This document shows, piece after piece, positions 1 through 8,374 of a stretch of 53,673 bases of DNA. Position 1 is the first letter of the stretch, and each line of letters opens with the position of its first letter. A program made the translations under genes and the position numbers. The notes below the pieces were generated by a model that was not told the origin of the DNA, ran no database searches, and was given only the letters and a program-made list of their open reading frames with translations. Origin of the DNA: Exiguobacterium sp. (GTDB taxonomy: Bacteria; Bacillota; Bacilli; Exiguobacteriales; Exiguobacteriaceae); contig NZ_JAFIFD010000018.1 of assembly GCF_020832205.1 (NCBI RefSeq), forward strand, positions 1 through 53,673. The letters are read 5' to 3'.

Positions 1-75
1 TTCCTGCGCTCGACTTGCATGTATTAGGCACGCCGCCAGCGTTCGTCCTGAGCCAGGATCAAACTCTCCAAAGAA
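1..75 (-). rRNA. 16S ribosomal RNA, 5' end only (gene runs off the left edge)
   Basis: The reverse complement carries the universal bacterial 16S 5' region: AGAGTTTGATCCTGGCTCAG, then the 'GACGAACGCTGGCGGCG' and 'ATACATGCAAGTCGA' blocks. Placing the AGAGTTTGATC block at its usual offset puts the mature 5' end near position 75. Only about 75 bases are inside the window. The gene is read leftwards, in the same direction as all the protein genes. Confidence 0.97.
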
Positions 76-192
76 TTTGATATAGCTCTTGAAAATGACG
101 AAGCTTGCGCTTCAATCAAAACTTGTAAAACTTTTTTTGCCTCATCGTTCAGTTTTCAAAGACCAATTCGTTGTCGTGTTAGCGACTTTTTA

Positions 193-221
193 ATAATAGC
201 GATTTGACTATTTAAAGTCAA
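193..221 (-). promoter_or_regulatory. rrn promoter P2 (sigma-A)
   Basis: On the minus strand TTGACT (221-216) and TATTAT (198-193) are separated by 17 bases. It lies about 120 bases upstream of the mature 16S 5' end. Confidence 0.82.
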
Positions 222-286
222 CCACTTTTTATTATTTTTTTCACTCGCTTTCTGTTGTTCAAACTTGAACAGCAGCGACGTTTATT

Positions 287-315
287 AATATATCAGCGCC
301 CCCCATTTTCGTCAA
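287..315 (-). promoter_or_regulatory. rrn promoter P1 (sigma-A)
   Basis: On the minus strand TTGACG (315-310) and TATATT (292-287) are separated by exactly 17 bases. This is the upstream one of two promoters before 16S, the tandem layout typical of Bacillus rrn operons. Confidence 0.8.
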
Positions 316-377
316 CTGTTTTTCTAAAAAAACTTTATCATTTCTTAAATTTGATTCGCCTCACTCTGTCCAAGGCG

Positions 378-419
378 AAAAAAAGAAGGAAGGACATCCA
401 ATCGGACGTTCTCCCTTCT
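378..419 (-). terminator. Intrinsic terminator after kbaA
   Basis: A 16-base stem (384-399 with 404-419, one mismatch and two wobbles, loop GATT) is followed on the minus strand by a run of T residues. It separates kbaA from the rrn promoters, so the mrp-kbaA transcript ends before 16S. Confidence 0.85.
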
Positions 420-430
420 CCACTTTTCAT

Positions 431-1075
431 TCAAGACGACTTCGAGGCTACACGTTTTTTCGTTTTGTTCGTACCTTTTTGCTGCCGTGCTTCTACCGGT
501 TCCTCTGCAGGCGCCTGGAACCGATGAAGCATCAACACTTGGTAAGCGTTCGCGAACACGAGTGTCGCCAGCGCCGGCCATAACAGTGCCACTTCATCTG
601 TCGTTTGAAGCGCGGGAATCCATTCAATCAACGTGATGACAACCATCAAGAAGAGTGTCGGAATGAACGCACTCGCGTTCGTTTGCTTCGCTTTGCTCGT
701 CGCGACGATCCACGAGACGATAACCAACACGACCATCTCGCCGATGTAACGCCACATATGATCGTTGCCAAAGGCAAGTATACGGAAGTAGACCGCATCA
801 AACAACGCGAAGGCGATTAAGAGGACTTGGACACGATTCCAAAGCCTCGGTCCGCGAAACAAGTCCAACCCGACACGATGAACAATCAAATAAGCGAAGA
901 ACCCCATCATGCTGATGCCGGTCCATGTACTTGAATAACTGAGCGCTGTCACGATGGCCCCCCATGATTGGCTCACTAAATAGCCCGGGTTCGCCAACAA
1001 GTTCATCAAGAACCCGAATAACGTCCCGAAGACGAGCGTCGTCCAAAATAACCGTAAAAACCCTTGTACCTTCAT
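431..1075 (-). CDS. kbaA: KbaA-like integral membrane protein (KinB pathway activation family)
   Basis: A 214-residue polytopic membrane protein: hydrophobic segments recur from about residue 8 to 180, giving roughly five or six membrane helices, followed by a basic hydrophilic tail (about 188-214) rich in Lys, Gln and Ser. Size, hydropathy and position directly after mrp/salA match KbaA of B. subtilis, which is needed for sensor kinase KinB activity at the onset of sporulation. Family assignment leans on synteny as much as sequence. The gene begins 11 bases after the mrp stop, so the two are probably co-transcribed; a terminator follows. In B. subtilis gerD sits between salA and kbaA and is missing here. 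If the host does not sporulate, its role must differ. Confidence 0.72.
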   Translation of the reverse strand: MKVQGFLRLFWTTLVFGTLFGFLMNLLANPGYLVSQSWGAIVTALSYSSTWTGISMMGFFAYLIVHRVGLDLFRGPRLWNRVQVLLIAFALFDAVYFRILAFGNDHMWRYIGEMVVLVIVSWIVATSKAKQTNASAFIPTLFLMVVITLIEWIPALQTTDEVALLWPALATLVFANAYQVLMLHRFQAPAEEPVEARQQKGTNKTKKRVASKSS

Positions 1076-1086
1076 CTGTTAACCAT

Positions 1087-2118
1087 TCACCCTTCTATTT
1101 GCTGAATCACCGCTTGCGCCAAATCGTTGTACGTCGTTTCAAACGGATGGCCGTCACGATAGACTGACGGCGCAAAGTCTTCGTCGTTTTCATACGGCTG
1201 ACCGAGCGGGATTTGGGCGAGCAATTTGCTCTTCAGCGCCTCTGATAATTTCTCACCGCCGCCATGGCCAAAGACATATTCTTTTTCACCGGTCACTTTG
1301 CTTTCGAAATACGCCATGTTCTCAATGATGCCGAGAACTTTATGGTTCGTCTTGATCGCCATCGCGCCGGCACGTGCGGCGACGAAGGCCGCGGTCGCGT
1401 GTGGTGTCGTGACAATCAACTCTTGGCAAGACGGGAGCATCGAATGGATGTCAAGCGCGACGTCTCCTGTGCCCGGTGGTAAATCGAGCAACAAGTAGTC
1501 GAGATCGCCCCACTCCACATCATTAAAGAAGTTGTTGAGCATTTTCCCGAGCATTGGCCCCCGCCAAATGACCGGAGCGTTATCTTCGACGAAGAAGCCC
1601 ATTGAAATGACTTTGACACCGAACCGCTCGACCGGGATAATCTTCTCACCACGAACGACAGGACGCTCTTCAATCCCGAGCATGTCCGGTACGCTGAACC
1701 CGTAAATGTCTGCATCGATCAATCCGACTTTCTTGCCCGCTCGCGCCAAGGCGACGGCCAAGTTGACAGAGACGGTCGATTTGCCGACGCCACCTTTACC
1801 CGATGCGATGGCGATGAACGTGGTGCCGGAGTTCTCACGCAAAATGGCGGGTTTCGTCGCTTCTTTCAAGCTCTCATCATTGAGCGCCTCAAATCGAAGC
1901 CCAACCGTCTTAAACCCTTTGCCTTTGAGGAGCGTCACGATCTCTTGTTGTAACTGCAGTTGTTCACCGCTTCCTGTCTGACCGAGCGCGACTTTCACAC
2001 TGACATAATCCTCTTTGATACGGACGTCCTTCACACCAGCTGTATCTCCAAGCGTACGGTTGATCGTCGGATCGACCAACCCTGCTAACTCTTCGCGAAC
2101 TTGTTCTACTGTAAGCAT
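1087..2118 (-). CDS. salA: Mrp/ApbC (SalA) family P-loop ATPase, Fe-S carrier type
   Basis: 343 residues from an ATG preceded by AGGGGG at 7 bases; an in-frame upstream extension reading into the preceding terminator was rejected. An N-terminal MIP18/DUF59-like domain (about 1-85) is followed by a deviant Walker A motif, GKGGVGKST near residue 107, typical of Mrp/NBP35 ATPases, then the 'DADIYGFSVPDMLG' and 'LPPGTGD' motifs. Mrp proteins bind ATP and transfer iron-sulphur clusters; the B. subtilis homologue SalA also represses the protease regulator ScoC. No C-terminal CxxC is visible, as in SalA. The gene has its own probable extended -10 promoter after the rpsI terminator and is coupled to kbaA. 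Confidence 0.9.
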   Translation of the reverse strand: MLTVEQVREELAGLVDPTINRTLGDTAGVKDVRIKEDYVSVKVALGQTGSGEQLQLQQEIVTLLKGKGFKTVGLRFEALNDESLKEATKPAILRENSGTTFIAIASGKGGVGKSTVSVNLAVALARAGKKVGLIDADIYGFSVPDMLGIEERPVVRGEKIIPVERFGVKVISMGFFVEDNAPVIWRGPMLGKMLNNFFNDVEWGDLDYLLLDLPPGTGDVALDIHSMLPSCQELIVTTPHATAAFVAARAGAMAIKTNHKVLGIIENMAYFESKVTGEKEYVFGHGGGEKLSEALKSKLLAQIPLGQPYENDEDFAPSVYRDGHPFETTYNDLAQAVIQQIEG

Positions 2119-2149
2119 GTCATTTCCCCCTAATTTCTGTCTCGCTAAC

Positions 2150-2158
2150 AGTATATCA
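2150..2158 (-). promoter_or_regulatory. Probable extended -10 promoter for mrp/salA
   Basis: On the minus strand TGATATACT gives an extended -10 (TG-N-TATACT) about 30 bases before the mrp start and just downstream of the rpsI terminator. No good -35 is visible, which is compatible with an extended -10 promoter. Confidence 0.5.
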
Positions 2159-2202
2159 AAAAAAGCGTTTTCTTGAGGGAACAGAAATCGGCAAATTTGC
2201 AT

Positions 2203-2236
2203 ACAAAAAAACTCTCCACCCGAAAGGAGGAGAGTA
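2203..2236 (-). terminator. Intrinsic terminator after rpsI
   Basis: On the minus strand ACTCTCC pairs with GGAGAGT around a short CC/GG inner stem and TTTC loop, followed by seven T residues. It closes the rplM-rpsI unit, 17 bases after the rpsI stop. Confidence 0.88.
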
Positions 2237-2252
2237 AAGACTTGCCCGAAGA

Positions 2253-2645
2253 TTAACGCTTCGAGAACTGTGGTGCGCGACGTGCTGCTTTAAGACCGTA
2301 TTTTTTACGCTCTTTCATACGTGCGTCACGAGTCAAGAAGCCTTTTTCTTTGAGGCTTGGACGGAATTCTGGGTCCGCTTGAAGAAGCGCACGTGATACG
2401 CCGTGGCGAATCGCTCCAGCTTGTCCAGTGAATCCACCGCCGTTAACGTTAACGATTACATCGTATTTACCTTCTGTTTCAGTCAATACGAGTGGTGATT
2501 TAGCCATCATGATCAAAGTCTCATGACCGAAGTATTCTGAAATATCGCGGCCATTTACAACAACTTTACCGTCACCTGCAACGAGGTGAACGCGAGCCAC
2601 CGAGTGTTTGCGGCGGCCTGTTCCGTAGTAACGTACATCTGCCAT
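2253..2645 (-). CDS. rpsI: 30S ribosomal protein S9
   Basis: 130 residues, the usual S9 length. It has the 'YYGTGRRK' start, the '[24 protein letters not shown]' core and the invariant C-terminal 'RRAPQFSKR' tail, whose terminal Lys-Arg reaches the P-site tRNA anticodon stem in the 30S subunit. It follows rplM by about 25 bases, the conserved bacterial rplM-rpsI pair, and ends at a terminator. Confidence 0.98.
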   Translation of the reverse strand: MADVRYYGTGRRKHSVARVHLVAGDGKVVVNGRDISEYFGHETLIMMAKSPLVLTETEGKYDVIVNVNGGGFTGQAGAIRHGVSRALLQADPEFRPSLKEKGFLTRDARMKERKKYGLKAARRAPQFSKR

Positions 2646-2670
2646 CGTTTAGTTCCTCCCTGTGTCCCGA

Positions 2671-3108
2671 TTAACCGCGAAGTTCGTAAACTTCTGGTTT
2701 TTGTGCTTCGTGCTTGTGCTCAGCTCCAGCGTAAACGTGGAGTTTGTTGAATGATTGACGACCGAGTGATCCTTTTGGAAGCATCCCTTTGATCGCGAGT
2801 TCAAGCATACGCTCTGGACGTTTTGCAAGAAGCTCTTTTGCAGTTTGTGATTTCAAACCGCCTGGATGACCTGAATGACGGTAGTAGATCTTGTCATTCA
2901 ACTTGTTACCAGTTAAGTGGATTTTTTCAGCGTTGATGATGATGACGTGGTCTCCGCAATCAACGTGTGGTGTGAAAGTTGGCTTGTGCTTACCGCGAAG
3001 AAGTGATGCTACTTCACTAGTCAAACGACCAAGTGTTTTGCCTTCTGCGTCGATAAGGAGCCATTTGCGTTCTACTTCAGATGCTTTTGCCATGAATGTC
3101 GTGCGCAT
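2671..3108 (-). CDS. rplM: 50S ribosomal protein L13
   Basis: 145 residues, full length. The N-terminus '[16 protein letters not shown]' aligns with Bacillus L13, and '[12 protein letters not shown]', '[10 protein letters not shown]' and '[10 protein letters not shown]' are hallmark L13 blocks. L13 is an early-assembly protein bound to 23S rRNA. It is the first gene of the rplM-rpsI unit, driven by a strong promoter overlapping the truA stop and preceded by an L13-type leader through which L13 probably represses its own synthesis. Confidence 0.98.
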   Translation of the reverse strand: MRTTFMAKASEVERKWLLIDAEGKTLGRLTSEVASLLRGKHKPTFTPHVDCGDHVIIINAEKIHLTGNKLNDKIYYRHSGHPGGLKSQTAKELLAKRPERMLELAIKGMLPKGSLGRQSFNKLHVYAGAEHKHEAQKPEVYELRG

Positions 3109-3231
3109 GTGGAATACCTCCTAAAATGTCTGTTCACTAAATTTTTTTACTGCTTGGGTGATGCTTTATCATAATCCTAGTTTACGGGGCTAAGATTGTG
3201 GTTCATCTCTCAATATGAAAATGAAATGCCA
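3109..3231 (-). promoter_or_regulatory. L13-type ribosomal leader RNA
   Basis: The roughly 120-base 5' untranslated region before rplM contains the blocks 'GATGAACCAC', 'CCCCGTAAACTAGGATTATGA' (split here by reading) and 'CATCACCC..GCAGTAAAA', which I recognise as the Firmicutes L13 leader in which L13 binds its mRNA. Recognition is from memory of the conserved blocks; a covariance-model search would settle it. Confidence 0.75.
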
Positions 3232-3237
3232 ATGAAT

Positions 3238-3266
3238 ATAATACGATTTTATAAAGGGAATGTCAA
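3238..3266 (-). promoter_or_regulatory. Sigma-A promoter of rplM-rpsI
   Basis: On the minus strand a perfect TTGACA (3266-3261) and TATTAT (3243-3238) are separated by 17 bases. The -35 overlaps the end of truA, which stops at 3263. Confidence 0.88.
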
Positions 3267-4003
3267 TCTACTTTTTCATAATTCACGTTCCATAAATAAA
3301 GGCCGTGCGGCGGCGCCGTAATTCCAGCGGCGCGGCGGTCTTTTTCGCCTAACATCCGGACGATATCGGCCGGCTCGTACTTGCCCCTGCCGACCTCGAG
3401 CAACGTCCCGACCATGATTCGGACTTGGTTGTACAAGAAGCCCGAACCGACGAAACGAAAATACATCTCGTCCTCCGTTTCTACGAGTCCCGCCTCATAG
3501 ATCGTTCGCACACGGTCACTCACTTCCGCTTTTGTCACGGAGAACGACGTGAAGTCGTGCGTGCCGACTAAATGGACGAGCGCTTCCCGCATCCGTTCGA
3601 TATTAAGATCATACGTTACCGTCACGGCATGATGGCGTCGGAACGGATCGGCTTCCGCCCTTACGAAATAGCGATACTCTTTCCGCTTCGCTCCGTAGCG
3701 GGCGTGAAAGTCTGTCTCTACGTCGATAGCGGTCTTGACGAGAATGTCATCCGGCAACATCGCATTCAACGCCTTGACGAAACGGTCGGCCGGCATACCG
3801 AGATGGGTGTCAAAGTGCAGCACTTGCCCTTTCGCATGGACGCGCGCATCGGTACGCCCTGAAGCCACGACTTTAACCGCTCGGCCATGCATCCGGTTCA
3901 AGACCGCCTCCACTTCCGCTTGAATCGTGTTGCCGTTGGGCTGGACTTGATAACCGGCATAGTTCGTCCCGTCATAGGCGATCGTCATTTTAATTCGTCT
4001 CAT
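3263..4003 (-). CDS. truA: tRNA pseudouridine(38-40) synthase TruA
   Basis: 246 residues, normal for TruA. The catalytic motif 'GRTDARVHA' places the nucleophilic aspartate at residue 52; 'AYDGTNYAGYQ' at the N-terminus and 'FLYNQVRIMVG' in the C-terminal half are family signatures. The enzyme converts uridines 38-40 in the anticodon arm of tRNAs to pseudouridine. The start overlaps the ecfT stop by four bases (ATGA), so translation is coupled to the ECF transporter genes, as in other Bacilli (ecfA1-ecfA2-ecfT-truA-rplM-rpsI). No internal promoter for truA is seen. Confidence 0.97.
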   Translation of the reverse strand: MRRIKMTIAYDGTNYAGYQVQPNGNTIQAEVEAVLNRMHGRAVKVVASGRTDARVHAKGQVLHFDTHLGMPADRFVKALNAMLPDDILVKTAIDVETDFHARYGAKRKEYRYFVRAEADPFRRHHAVTVTYDLNIERMREALVHLVGTHDFTSFSVTKAEVSDRVRTIYEAGLVETEDEMYFRFVGSGFLYNQVRIMVGTLLEVGRGKYEPADIVRMLGEKDRRAAGITAPPHGLYLWNVNYEKVD

Positions 4004-4791
4004 CCAATCCCTCGCAATCCTAACAACATAAGCGTCAATACGACGAACGAGACGAGTAATGCCGTATCACGGCGATGCCACGTCATCTCCCGCCATCTCG
4101 TCCGCCCTTCGCCCCCACGGTACCCACGGGCCTCCATCGCCGTAGCGAGGTCCTCAGCACGCTTAAACGCCGATACGAATAACGGGATCATAAGGGGAAC
4201 GACCGCTTTGAGACGGTCTTTGATCGGGCCGCTCTTTAAATCCACGCCCCGGGCCTGCTGCGCTTTCATAATTCGGTCTGTCTCGTCAGCGAGCGTCGGC
4301 AAGAACCGAAGAGAGATGGACAGCATGAGGGCGATCTCGTGCGCCGGGACTTTGAAGCGTTCGAGCGGACGGAGTCCGGCCTCAATCGAATCCGTCAGTT
4401 CCATCGGTGTCGTCGTGAGCGTGACGAGTGTCGTTAACATGACGAGATAAAAGAAACGAAGCGAGACGATCAGCCCCATGCGAATCCCTTCCGAGTAAAT
4501 CGCGAACGGTCCGAACGAGACGAGCAAGTCCCCGTCCCGATTGAAGAACAGTTGCAAGAGGAGCGTGAAGATGATGAGAAACAGAATCATCCGCAACCCG
4601 TTCCATAAGTAGCGCCAAGACAGTTGCGACAGTTTAACCGCAAACAGTGTGAACGCGAGCAAGAACACGTTCGTCCATAAGTTGTCCGCCAAAAAGACGA
4701 CCGGGATGAACAAGAGAATAAATAACGTCTTCGCCCGGGCATCGAGCGTATGAAGCCATGAGTGCCCCGGAATGTATTGTCCGATGATCAC
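4000..4791 (-). CDS. ecfT: ECF transporter transmembrane (T) component EcfT
   Basis: 263 residues from a GTG that overlaps the ecfA2 stop (GTGTGA) and has AAGGAGG seven bases before it; a longer reading frame upstream lacks support. About five or six membrane helices occupy the first two thirds, followed by the coupling region with the Ala-Arg-Gly signature 'MKAQQARGVDL' and the second 'AMEARGYRGGEGRT', which dock on the two ATPases. EcfT joins the ATPases to exchangeable substrate-binding S components for vitamins such as riboflavin, biotin, folate or thiamine, and in some Firmicutes for metals. No S component is encoded nearby, so this is the shared (group II) energising module. Confidence 0.95.
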   Translation of the reverse strand: MIIGQYIPGHSWLHTLDARAKTLFILLFIPVVFLADNLWTNVFLLAFTLFAVKLSQLSWRYLWNGLRMILFLIIFTLLLQLFFNRDGDLLVSFGPFAIYSEGIRMGLIVSLRFFYLVMLTTLVTLTTTPMELTDSIEAGLRPLERFKVPAHEIALMLSISLRFLPTLADETDRIMKAQQARGVDLKSGPIKDRLKAVVPLMIPLFVSAFKRAEDLATAMEARGYRGGEGRTRWREMTWHRRDTALLVSFVVLTLMLLGLRGIG

Positions 4792-5666
4792 ACGGATCCC
4801 TCCTTTTGCAGCTGGGCCGCAATCCAATCCGCCAACTCACTCTCTGTCCGTAACGACGGAGCCGGTTCTCCGAACGCGGGCGCGAGTTCGAGCGCTAGCG
4901 CGAGGACGTGTGGAACATCCAGTTGCAACGACTGAACGAGCGCTTCGTCGCGGAACAAGACGAATGGATCCCCATCGAAGGCAACCGCGCCTCGTTCCAT
5001 GACGACGACACGTTCGGCGTACGTCAAGACGTCATTCATGTCGTGCGAGACGAGAATGAGCGTCAACTCGAGTTCTTCTTTCAACCGTTTGAACAAACTG
5101 AGCATCTCCCGGCGCCCGAGTGGATCGAGCCCGGCTGTCGGTTCATCGACGACCAACACGTCAGGACGGCTTGCGAGCACGCCTGCAATCGCCACACGGC
5201 GCATTTGTCCCCCTGACAAGTCGAACGGGGAACGTGTCCATAGCGCCTCGTCTAAACCGACGAGACGGAGAGCGGCATGAGCCCGCTCTTTCGCTTCGGC
5301 CTCGGCCGCACCAAAATTACGCGGACCAAACATGACGTCGCGTTCGACCGTCTCTTCGAACAGTTGATGTTCGGGATATTGAAAGACGAGCCCAACGCGG
5401 CGCCGAAGCGGGAGTAAGCTTTGTTTTTTGTCACGTCGTTTTGTGATCGCCCGGACTTCGATATCGTCGACGACGACTTTCCCTTTCGACGGTCGCAATA
5501 GTCCGTTCAAATGTTGAACGAGCGTCGACTTTCCTGAGCCGGTATGGCCAAGAAACGCAACAAGCGCCCCCGACGGAATTCTTACATTCACATCGCGCAG
5601 CGCGGTTCGTTCAAACGGAGTATTCAATTGGTATAGGTAAGTCACTTCTTCAATGCTAATCGGCAT
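4788..5666 (-). CDS. ecfA2: ECF transporter ATPase EcfA2
   Basis: 292 residues. Walker A GHTGSGKST at about 40-48, Q-loop 'VFQYPEHQLFEETV', ABC signature LSGGQMRR, Walker B 'VLVVDEPTAGLDP' and the switch histidine in 'LILVSHDMNDV' are all present, so it should hydrolyse ATP. With EcfA1 it forms the ATPase heterodimer under EcfT. Its start lies inside the end of ecfA1 (25-base overlap) and its stop overlaps the ecfT start, giving tight translational coupling. The 'E-Q-L-F-E-E-T' Q-loop region is typical of the A2 (EcfA') subunit. Confidence 0.96.
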   Translation of the reverse strand: MPISIEEVTYLYQLNTPFERTALRDVNVRIPSGALVAFLGHTGSGKSTLVQHLNGLLRPSKGKVVVDDIEVRAITKRRDKKQSLLPLRRRVGLVFQYPEHQLFEETVERDVMFGPRNFGAAEAEAKERAHAALRLVGLDEALWTRSPFDLSGGQMRRVAIAGVLASRPDVLVVDEPTAGLDPLGRREMLSLFKRLKEELELTLILVSHDMNDVLTYAERVVVMERGAVAFDGDPFVLFRDEALVQSLQLDVPHVLALALELAPAFGEPAPSLRTESELADWIAAQLQKEGSV

Positions 5667-6478
5667 AGATGATTCACCAACTCCGAATGTTGTAGCATCA
5701 GACGATCGAGTGGAATGCCTCGTTCCTTCAGTTCGAGTTGCATCCTGACAATGAACGGCACATCGAGTTGGATGGCACGTAACGCGTCCGGATGTTGAAA
5801 CACGTCTTCAGGTGTCCCGGTCATGGCGATTTCGCCTTTCGACAGGGCAATAATACGGTCAGCAAACAACACTTCGTCGAGCTCGTGGGTAATGGCGACA
5901 ACGGTCATCCCTTCTGAGACGAGCTGTTGCACCGTTTGTAACACCTCTTTACGCCCAATCGGGTCAAGCATCGAGGTCGCTTCATCGAGCACGAGGACAT
6001 GCGGGCGCATTGCGAGAGCCGAAGCAATCGCAACACGCTGCTTTTGTCCACCGGATAACTGATGCGGTTCACGGTCCGCTAGTTCCGATAATCCAACGCG
6101 CGCTAGACTGTCATCAATTCGACGAACCATTTCTTGACGTGGAAGTCCCATGTTTTCGAGAGAGAATGCCACATCATCGCGCACGGTCGCCCCGACAAAC
6201 TGGTTGTCGGGATTTTGGAAGACGACACCGACCAGTTTTCGAACGTCCCACACGTCTGTGGCGTTCGTCGGATCAAGTGTCTCTACCCGGACTTCTCCTT
6301 CTTGAGGAAGCAAAAGCCCGTTCCACAGCTTCGTTAAAGTCGACTTACCAGAACCGTTATGGCCGACGATGGCGAGCCATTCCCCTTTGTATACATCGAG
6401 TGACAGCCCGTTTAAGGCTGGCTCGGTCTGTCCCGGGTAACGAAACACGATATCGCGTACCATAATCTGCGTTTCCAT
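5642..6478 (-). CDS. ecfA1: ECF transporter ATPase EcfA1
   Basis: 278 residues from an ATG with AAGGAG seven bases upstream; an extension of 14 residues in frame was rejected because it has no ribosome binding site and runs through a hairpin. Walker A GHNGSGKST (39-47), Q-loop 'VFQNPDNQFVGATV', signature LSGGQKQR, Walker B 'VLVLDEATSMLDP' and 'VVAITHELDEV' are intact. The gene is the first of the ecfA1-ecfA2-ecfT module and follows rplQ, the last ribosomal gene of the S10-spc-alpha cluster, after about 70 bases; it probably depends at least partly on read-through from that cluster. Confidence 0.96.
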   Translation of the reverse strand: METQIMVRDIVFRYPGQTEPALNGLSLDVYKGEWLAIVGHNGSGKSTLTKLWNGLLLPQEGEVRVETLDPTNATDVWDVRKLVGVVFQNPDNQFVGATVRDDVAFSLENMGLPRQEMVRRIDDSLARVGLSELADREPHQLSGGQKQRVAIASALAMRPHVLVLDEATSMLDPIGRKEVLQTVQQLVSEGMTVVAITHELDEVLFADRIIALSKGEIAMTGTPEDVFQHPDALRAIQLDVPFIVRMQLELKERGIPLDRLMLQHSELVNHLCRLALKK

Positions 6479-6502
6479 CTGTCGACTCCTTTCCGATGTG
6501 GA

Positions 6503-6533
6503 AACAGGGCAATACGTCACCGCATGCCCTGTT
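6503..6533 (-). other. Hairpin between rplQ and ecfA1
   Basis: AACAGGGCA (6533-6525 on the minus strand) pairs perfectly with TGCCCTGTT (6511-6503) around a 13-base loop. Only two or three T residues follow, so it is weaker than a normal terminator. It may partially attenuate or process the ribosomal transcript before the transporter genes. Confidence 0.6.
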
Positions 6534-6547
6534 GACTGCCTAATGAA

Positions 6548-6901
6548 TTAGACGAGTTCGATGATTACAACTTCAGCACCGTCACCGCGGCGTGGGCCGA
6601 CTTTCATGATGCGTGTGTATCCACCTTGACGTTCAGCGTAGCGTGGTGCCACGTCTTCGAACAATTTTTGGATTGCGTCTTTTTCTCCAGCGTTCTCTTT
6701 GCGAACGAATGAAGCTACTTGACGACGGGCATGAAGATCGCCACGTTTCCCAAGAGTGATCAATTTTTCAACGACTGGGCGAAGTTCTTTCGCTTTTTGT
6801 TCAGTTGTTTGAATGCGCTCGTTGATGATAAGGTCAGTTGCAAGATCACGCAAAAGTGCCTTACGCTGCGAGCTTGTACGGCCGAGTTTCGAATAAGCCA
6901 T
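6548..6901 (-). CDS. rplQ: 50S ribosomal protein L17
   Basis: 117 residues, the short bacterial form. The N-terminus '[20 protein letters not shown]' and '[20 protein letters not shown]' are characteristic, and the C-terminus ends in the '[14 protein letters not shown]' block. L17 lies near the peptide exit tunnel of the 50S subunit. It is the last gene of the alpha operon, 24 bases after rpoA, and is separated from ecfA1 by a hairpin. Confidence 0.98.
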   Translation of the reverse strand: MAYSKLGRTSSQRKALLRDLATDLIINERIQTTEQKAKELRPVVEKLITLGKRGDLHARRQVASFVRKENAGEKDAIQKLFEDVAPRYAERQGGYTRIMKVGPRRGDGAEVVIIELV

Positions 6902-6925
6902 TACATTTCCCTCCTTCGGTTGAAC

Positions 6926-7870
6926 TTAGTCTTCTTTACGCAAGCCCAAACCGAGCTCGTCCAACTTGAGTTGAACTTCTTCGAGTGATTTACGTCCGAG
7001 GTTACGAACTTTCATCATCTCTTCCTCTGATTTGTTTGCGAGTTCTTGAACAGTGTTGATGCCGGCGCGCTTCAAGCAGTTGTACGAACGAACTGAGAGA
7101 TCGAGTTCTTCAATCGTCATTTCGAGTACTTTTTCTTTTTGGTCTTCTTCTTTCTCGACCATAATTTCTGCATTGAGAGCTTCATCCGTCAACCCAACAA
7201 AAATGTTCAAGTGTTCTGTCAAAATTTTCGCCCCGAGCGATACCGCTTCTTCCGGACGGATTGAACCATCTGTCCACACGTCTAATAGAAGCTTATCGAA
7301 GCTAGCATCTTGACCGACACGTGTTTTGTCTACTTCGTAGTTCACGCGTTGAATCGGTGTGTAGATCGAATCGATTGGAATGACCCCAATCGGCATATCG
7401 TCACGTTTGTTATCTTCTGCCTGGACGTAACCACGACCACGGCGAGCAGTCAAACGCATGCGAAGCGTCGCGTTGTCAGCGAGAGTCGCGATGTGGAGCT
7501 CAGGATTCAAGATTTCAACGTCGCTATCATGGGTAATGTCTGCCGCAGTGACAGCACCGGCACTTGAAACGTTAATCTCAAGTGTCTTCTCTTCGTCCGA
7601 GTACACTTTGAGCGCTAACTTCTTCAGGTTTAATACGATTTGTGTGACGTCTTCGACGACACCGTCAATCGTAGAGAACTCGTGAAGCACGCCATCGATT
7701 TGAACTGCCGTTACCGCTGCACCAGGGAGCGATGACAATAAAATTCGACGTAGTGAGTTACCGAGAGTCGTGCCATATCCACGTTCAAGCGGTTCGACTA
7801 CGAATTTACCAAACGTAGCATCCTCGCTGATTTCGACCGTTTCGATCTTTGGTTTTTCAATCTCGATCAT
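6926..7870 (-). CDS. rpoA: DNA-directed RNA polymerase alpha subunit
   Basis: 314 residues from ATG '[10 protein letters not shown]', with a GGAGGGG site upstream; a ten-residue in-frame extension was rejected because Bacillus RpoA begins here. The N-terminal domain (about 1-230, with '[21 protein letters not shown]') dimerises and assembles beta and beta'; after an acidic Glu/Lys linker, the C-terminal domain (about 245-314, '[14 protein letters not shown]' and '[10 protein letters not shown]') contacts UP elements and activators. Flanked by rpsK and rplQ as in other Bacilli. Confidence 0.98.
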   Translation of the reverse strand: MIEIEKPKIETVEISEDATFGKFVVEPLERGYGTTLGNSLRRILLSSLPGAAVTAVQIDGVLHEFSTIDGVVEDVTQIVLNLKKLALKVYSDEEKTLEINVSSAGAVTAADITHDSDVEILNPELHIATLADNATLRMRLTARRGRGYVQAEDNKRDDMPIGVIPIDSIYTPIQRVNYEVDKTRVGQDASFDKLLLDVWTDGSIRPEEAVSLGAKILTEHLNIFVGLTDEALNAEIMVEKEEDQKEKVLEMTIEELDLSVRSYNCLKRAGINTVQELANKSEEEMMKVRNLGRKSLEEVQLKLDELGLGLRKED

Positions 7871-7962
7871 CTGAACCCCTCCTTGAGTGTATCCTGCCAT
7901 GCAGTTTGCACTGCATTGTATATGCTGTCCGTGCTAGGTAAGCCCATCACACGCTCAAGCGA

Positions 7963-8358
7963 TTATACGCGGCGACGTTTTGGAGGGCGGCAACCGTTGT
8001 GCGGAACTGGTGTTACGTCACGGATTGCAGTTACTTCAAGACCAGTAGCTTGGAGGGCACGGATAGCCGCTTCACGTCCAGCACCAGGACCTTTAACGTT
8101 AACTTCTACTGTACGCATACCGTTGTCCATTGCAACTTTCGCTGCAGTTTCAGCAGCCAATTGTGCTGCGAACGGTGTTGATTTACGTGATCCTTTGAAT
8201 CCAAGGTTACCAGAAGTAGCCCATGAGATCGCGTTACCTTGCGTGTCAGTGATTGTAATGATTGTGTTGTTGAATGTAGAACGGATGTGTACCACACCGA
8301 CTTCAACATGTTTTTTAACTTTACGTTTAGAACGTACGTTTTGCTTACGTTTCGCCAT
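7963..8358 (-). CDS. rpsK: 30S ribosomal protein S11
   Basis: 131 residues. '[15 protein letters not shown]', '[22 protein letters not shown]' (a hallmark block) and the C-terminal '[18 protein letters not shown]' identify S11, a platform protein of the 30S subunit near the mRNA exit. It follows rpsM by 16 bases. A gap of about 90 bases separates it from rpoA; I see no gene or clear promoter there. Confidence 0.98.
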   Translation of the reverse strand: MAKRKQNVRSKRKVKKHVEVGVVHIRSTFNNTIITITDTQGNAISWATSGNLGFKGSRKSTPFAAQLAAETAAKVAMDNGMRTVEVNVKGPGAGREAAIRALQATGLEVTAIRDVTPVPHNGCRPPKRRRV

Positions 8359-8374
8359 TGTTCAATTCCCTCCT

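Larger units (their letters stand above)
76..330 (-). promoter_or_regulatory. rrn leader region with tandem promoters
   Basis: No protein gene occupies this stretch. It holds two sigma-A promoters (listed separately), a GTTCAA/TTGAAC inverted repeat near 257-270, and a boxA-like 'TTGGTCTTTGAAAACTGAAC' element near 148-167 of the kind found before Bacillus 16S genes, where the Nus antitermination complex loads. The remainder is the AT-rich 16S precursor leader. Confidence 0.8.

Noticed and set aside
255-527. 90-codon plus-strand frame in the rrn promoter region and kbaA 3' end
   Set aside because: It crosses an rrn promoter and an intrinsic terminator on the opposite strand and contains Phe/Lys-rich sequence from AT-rich DNA.
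3887-4450. 187-codon plus-strand frame antisense to truA and ecfT
   Set aside because: Long open frame but fully overlapping two clear genes, with Arg/Ser/Asn-rich composition and no start signals.
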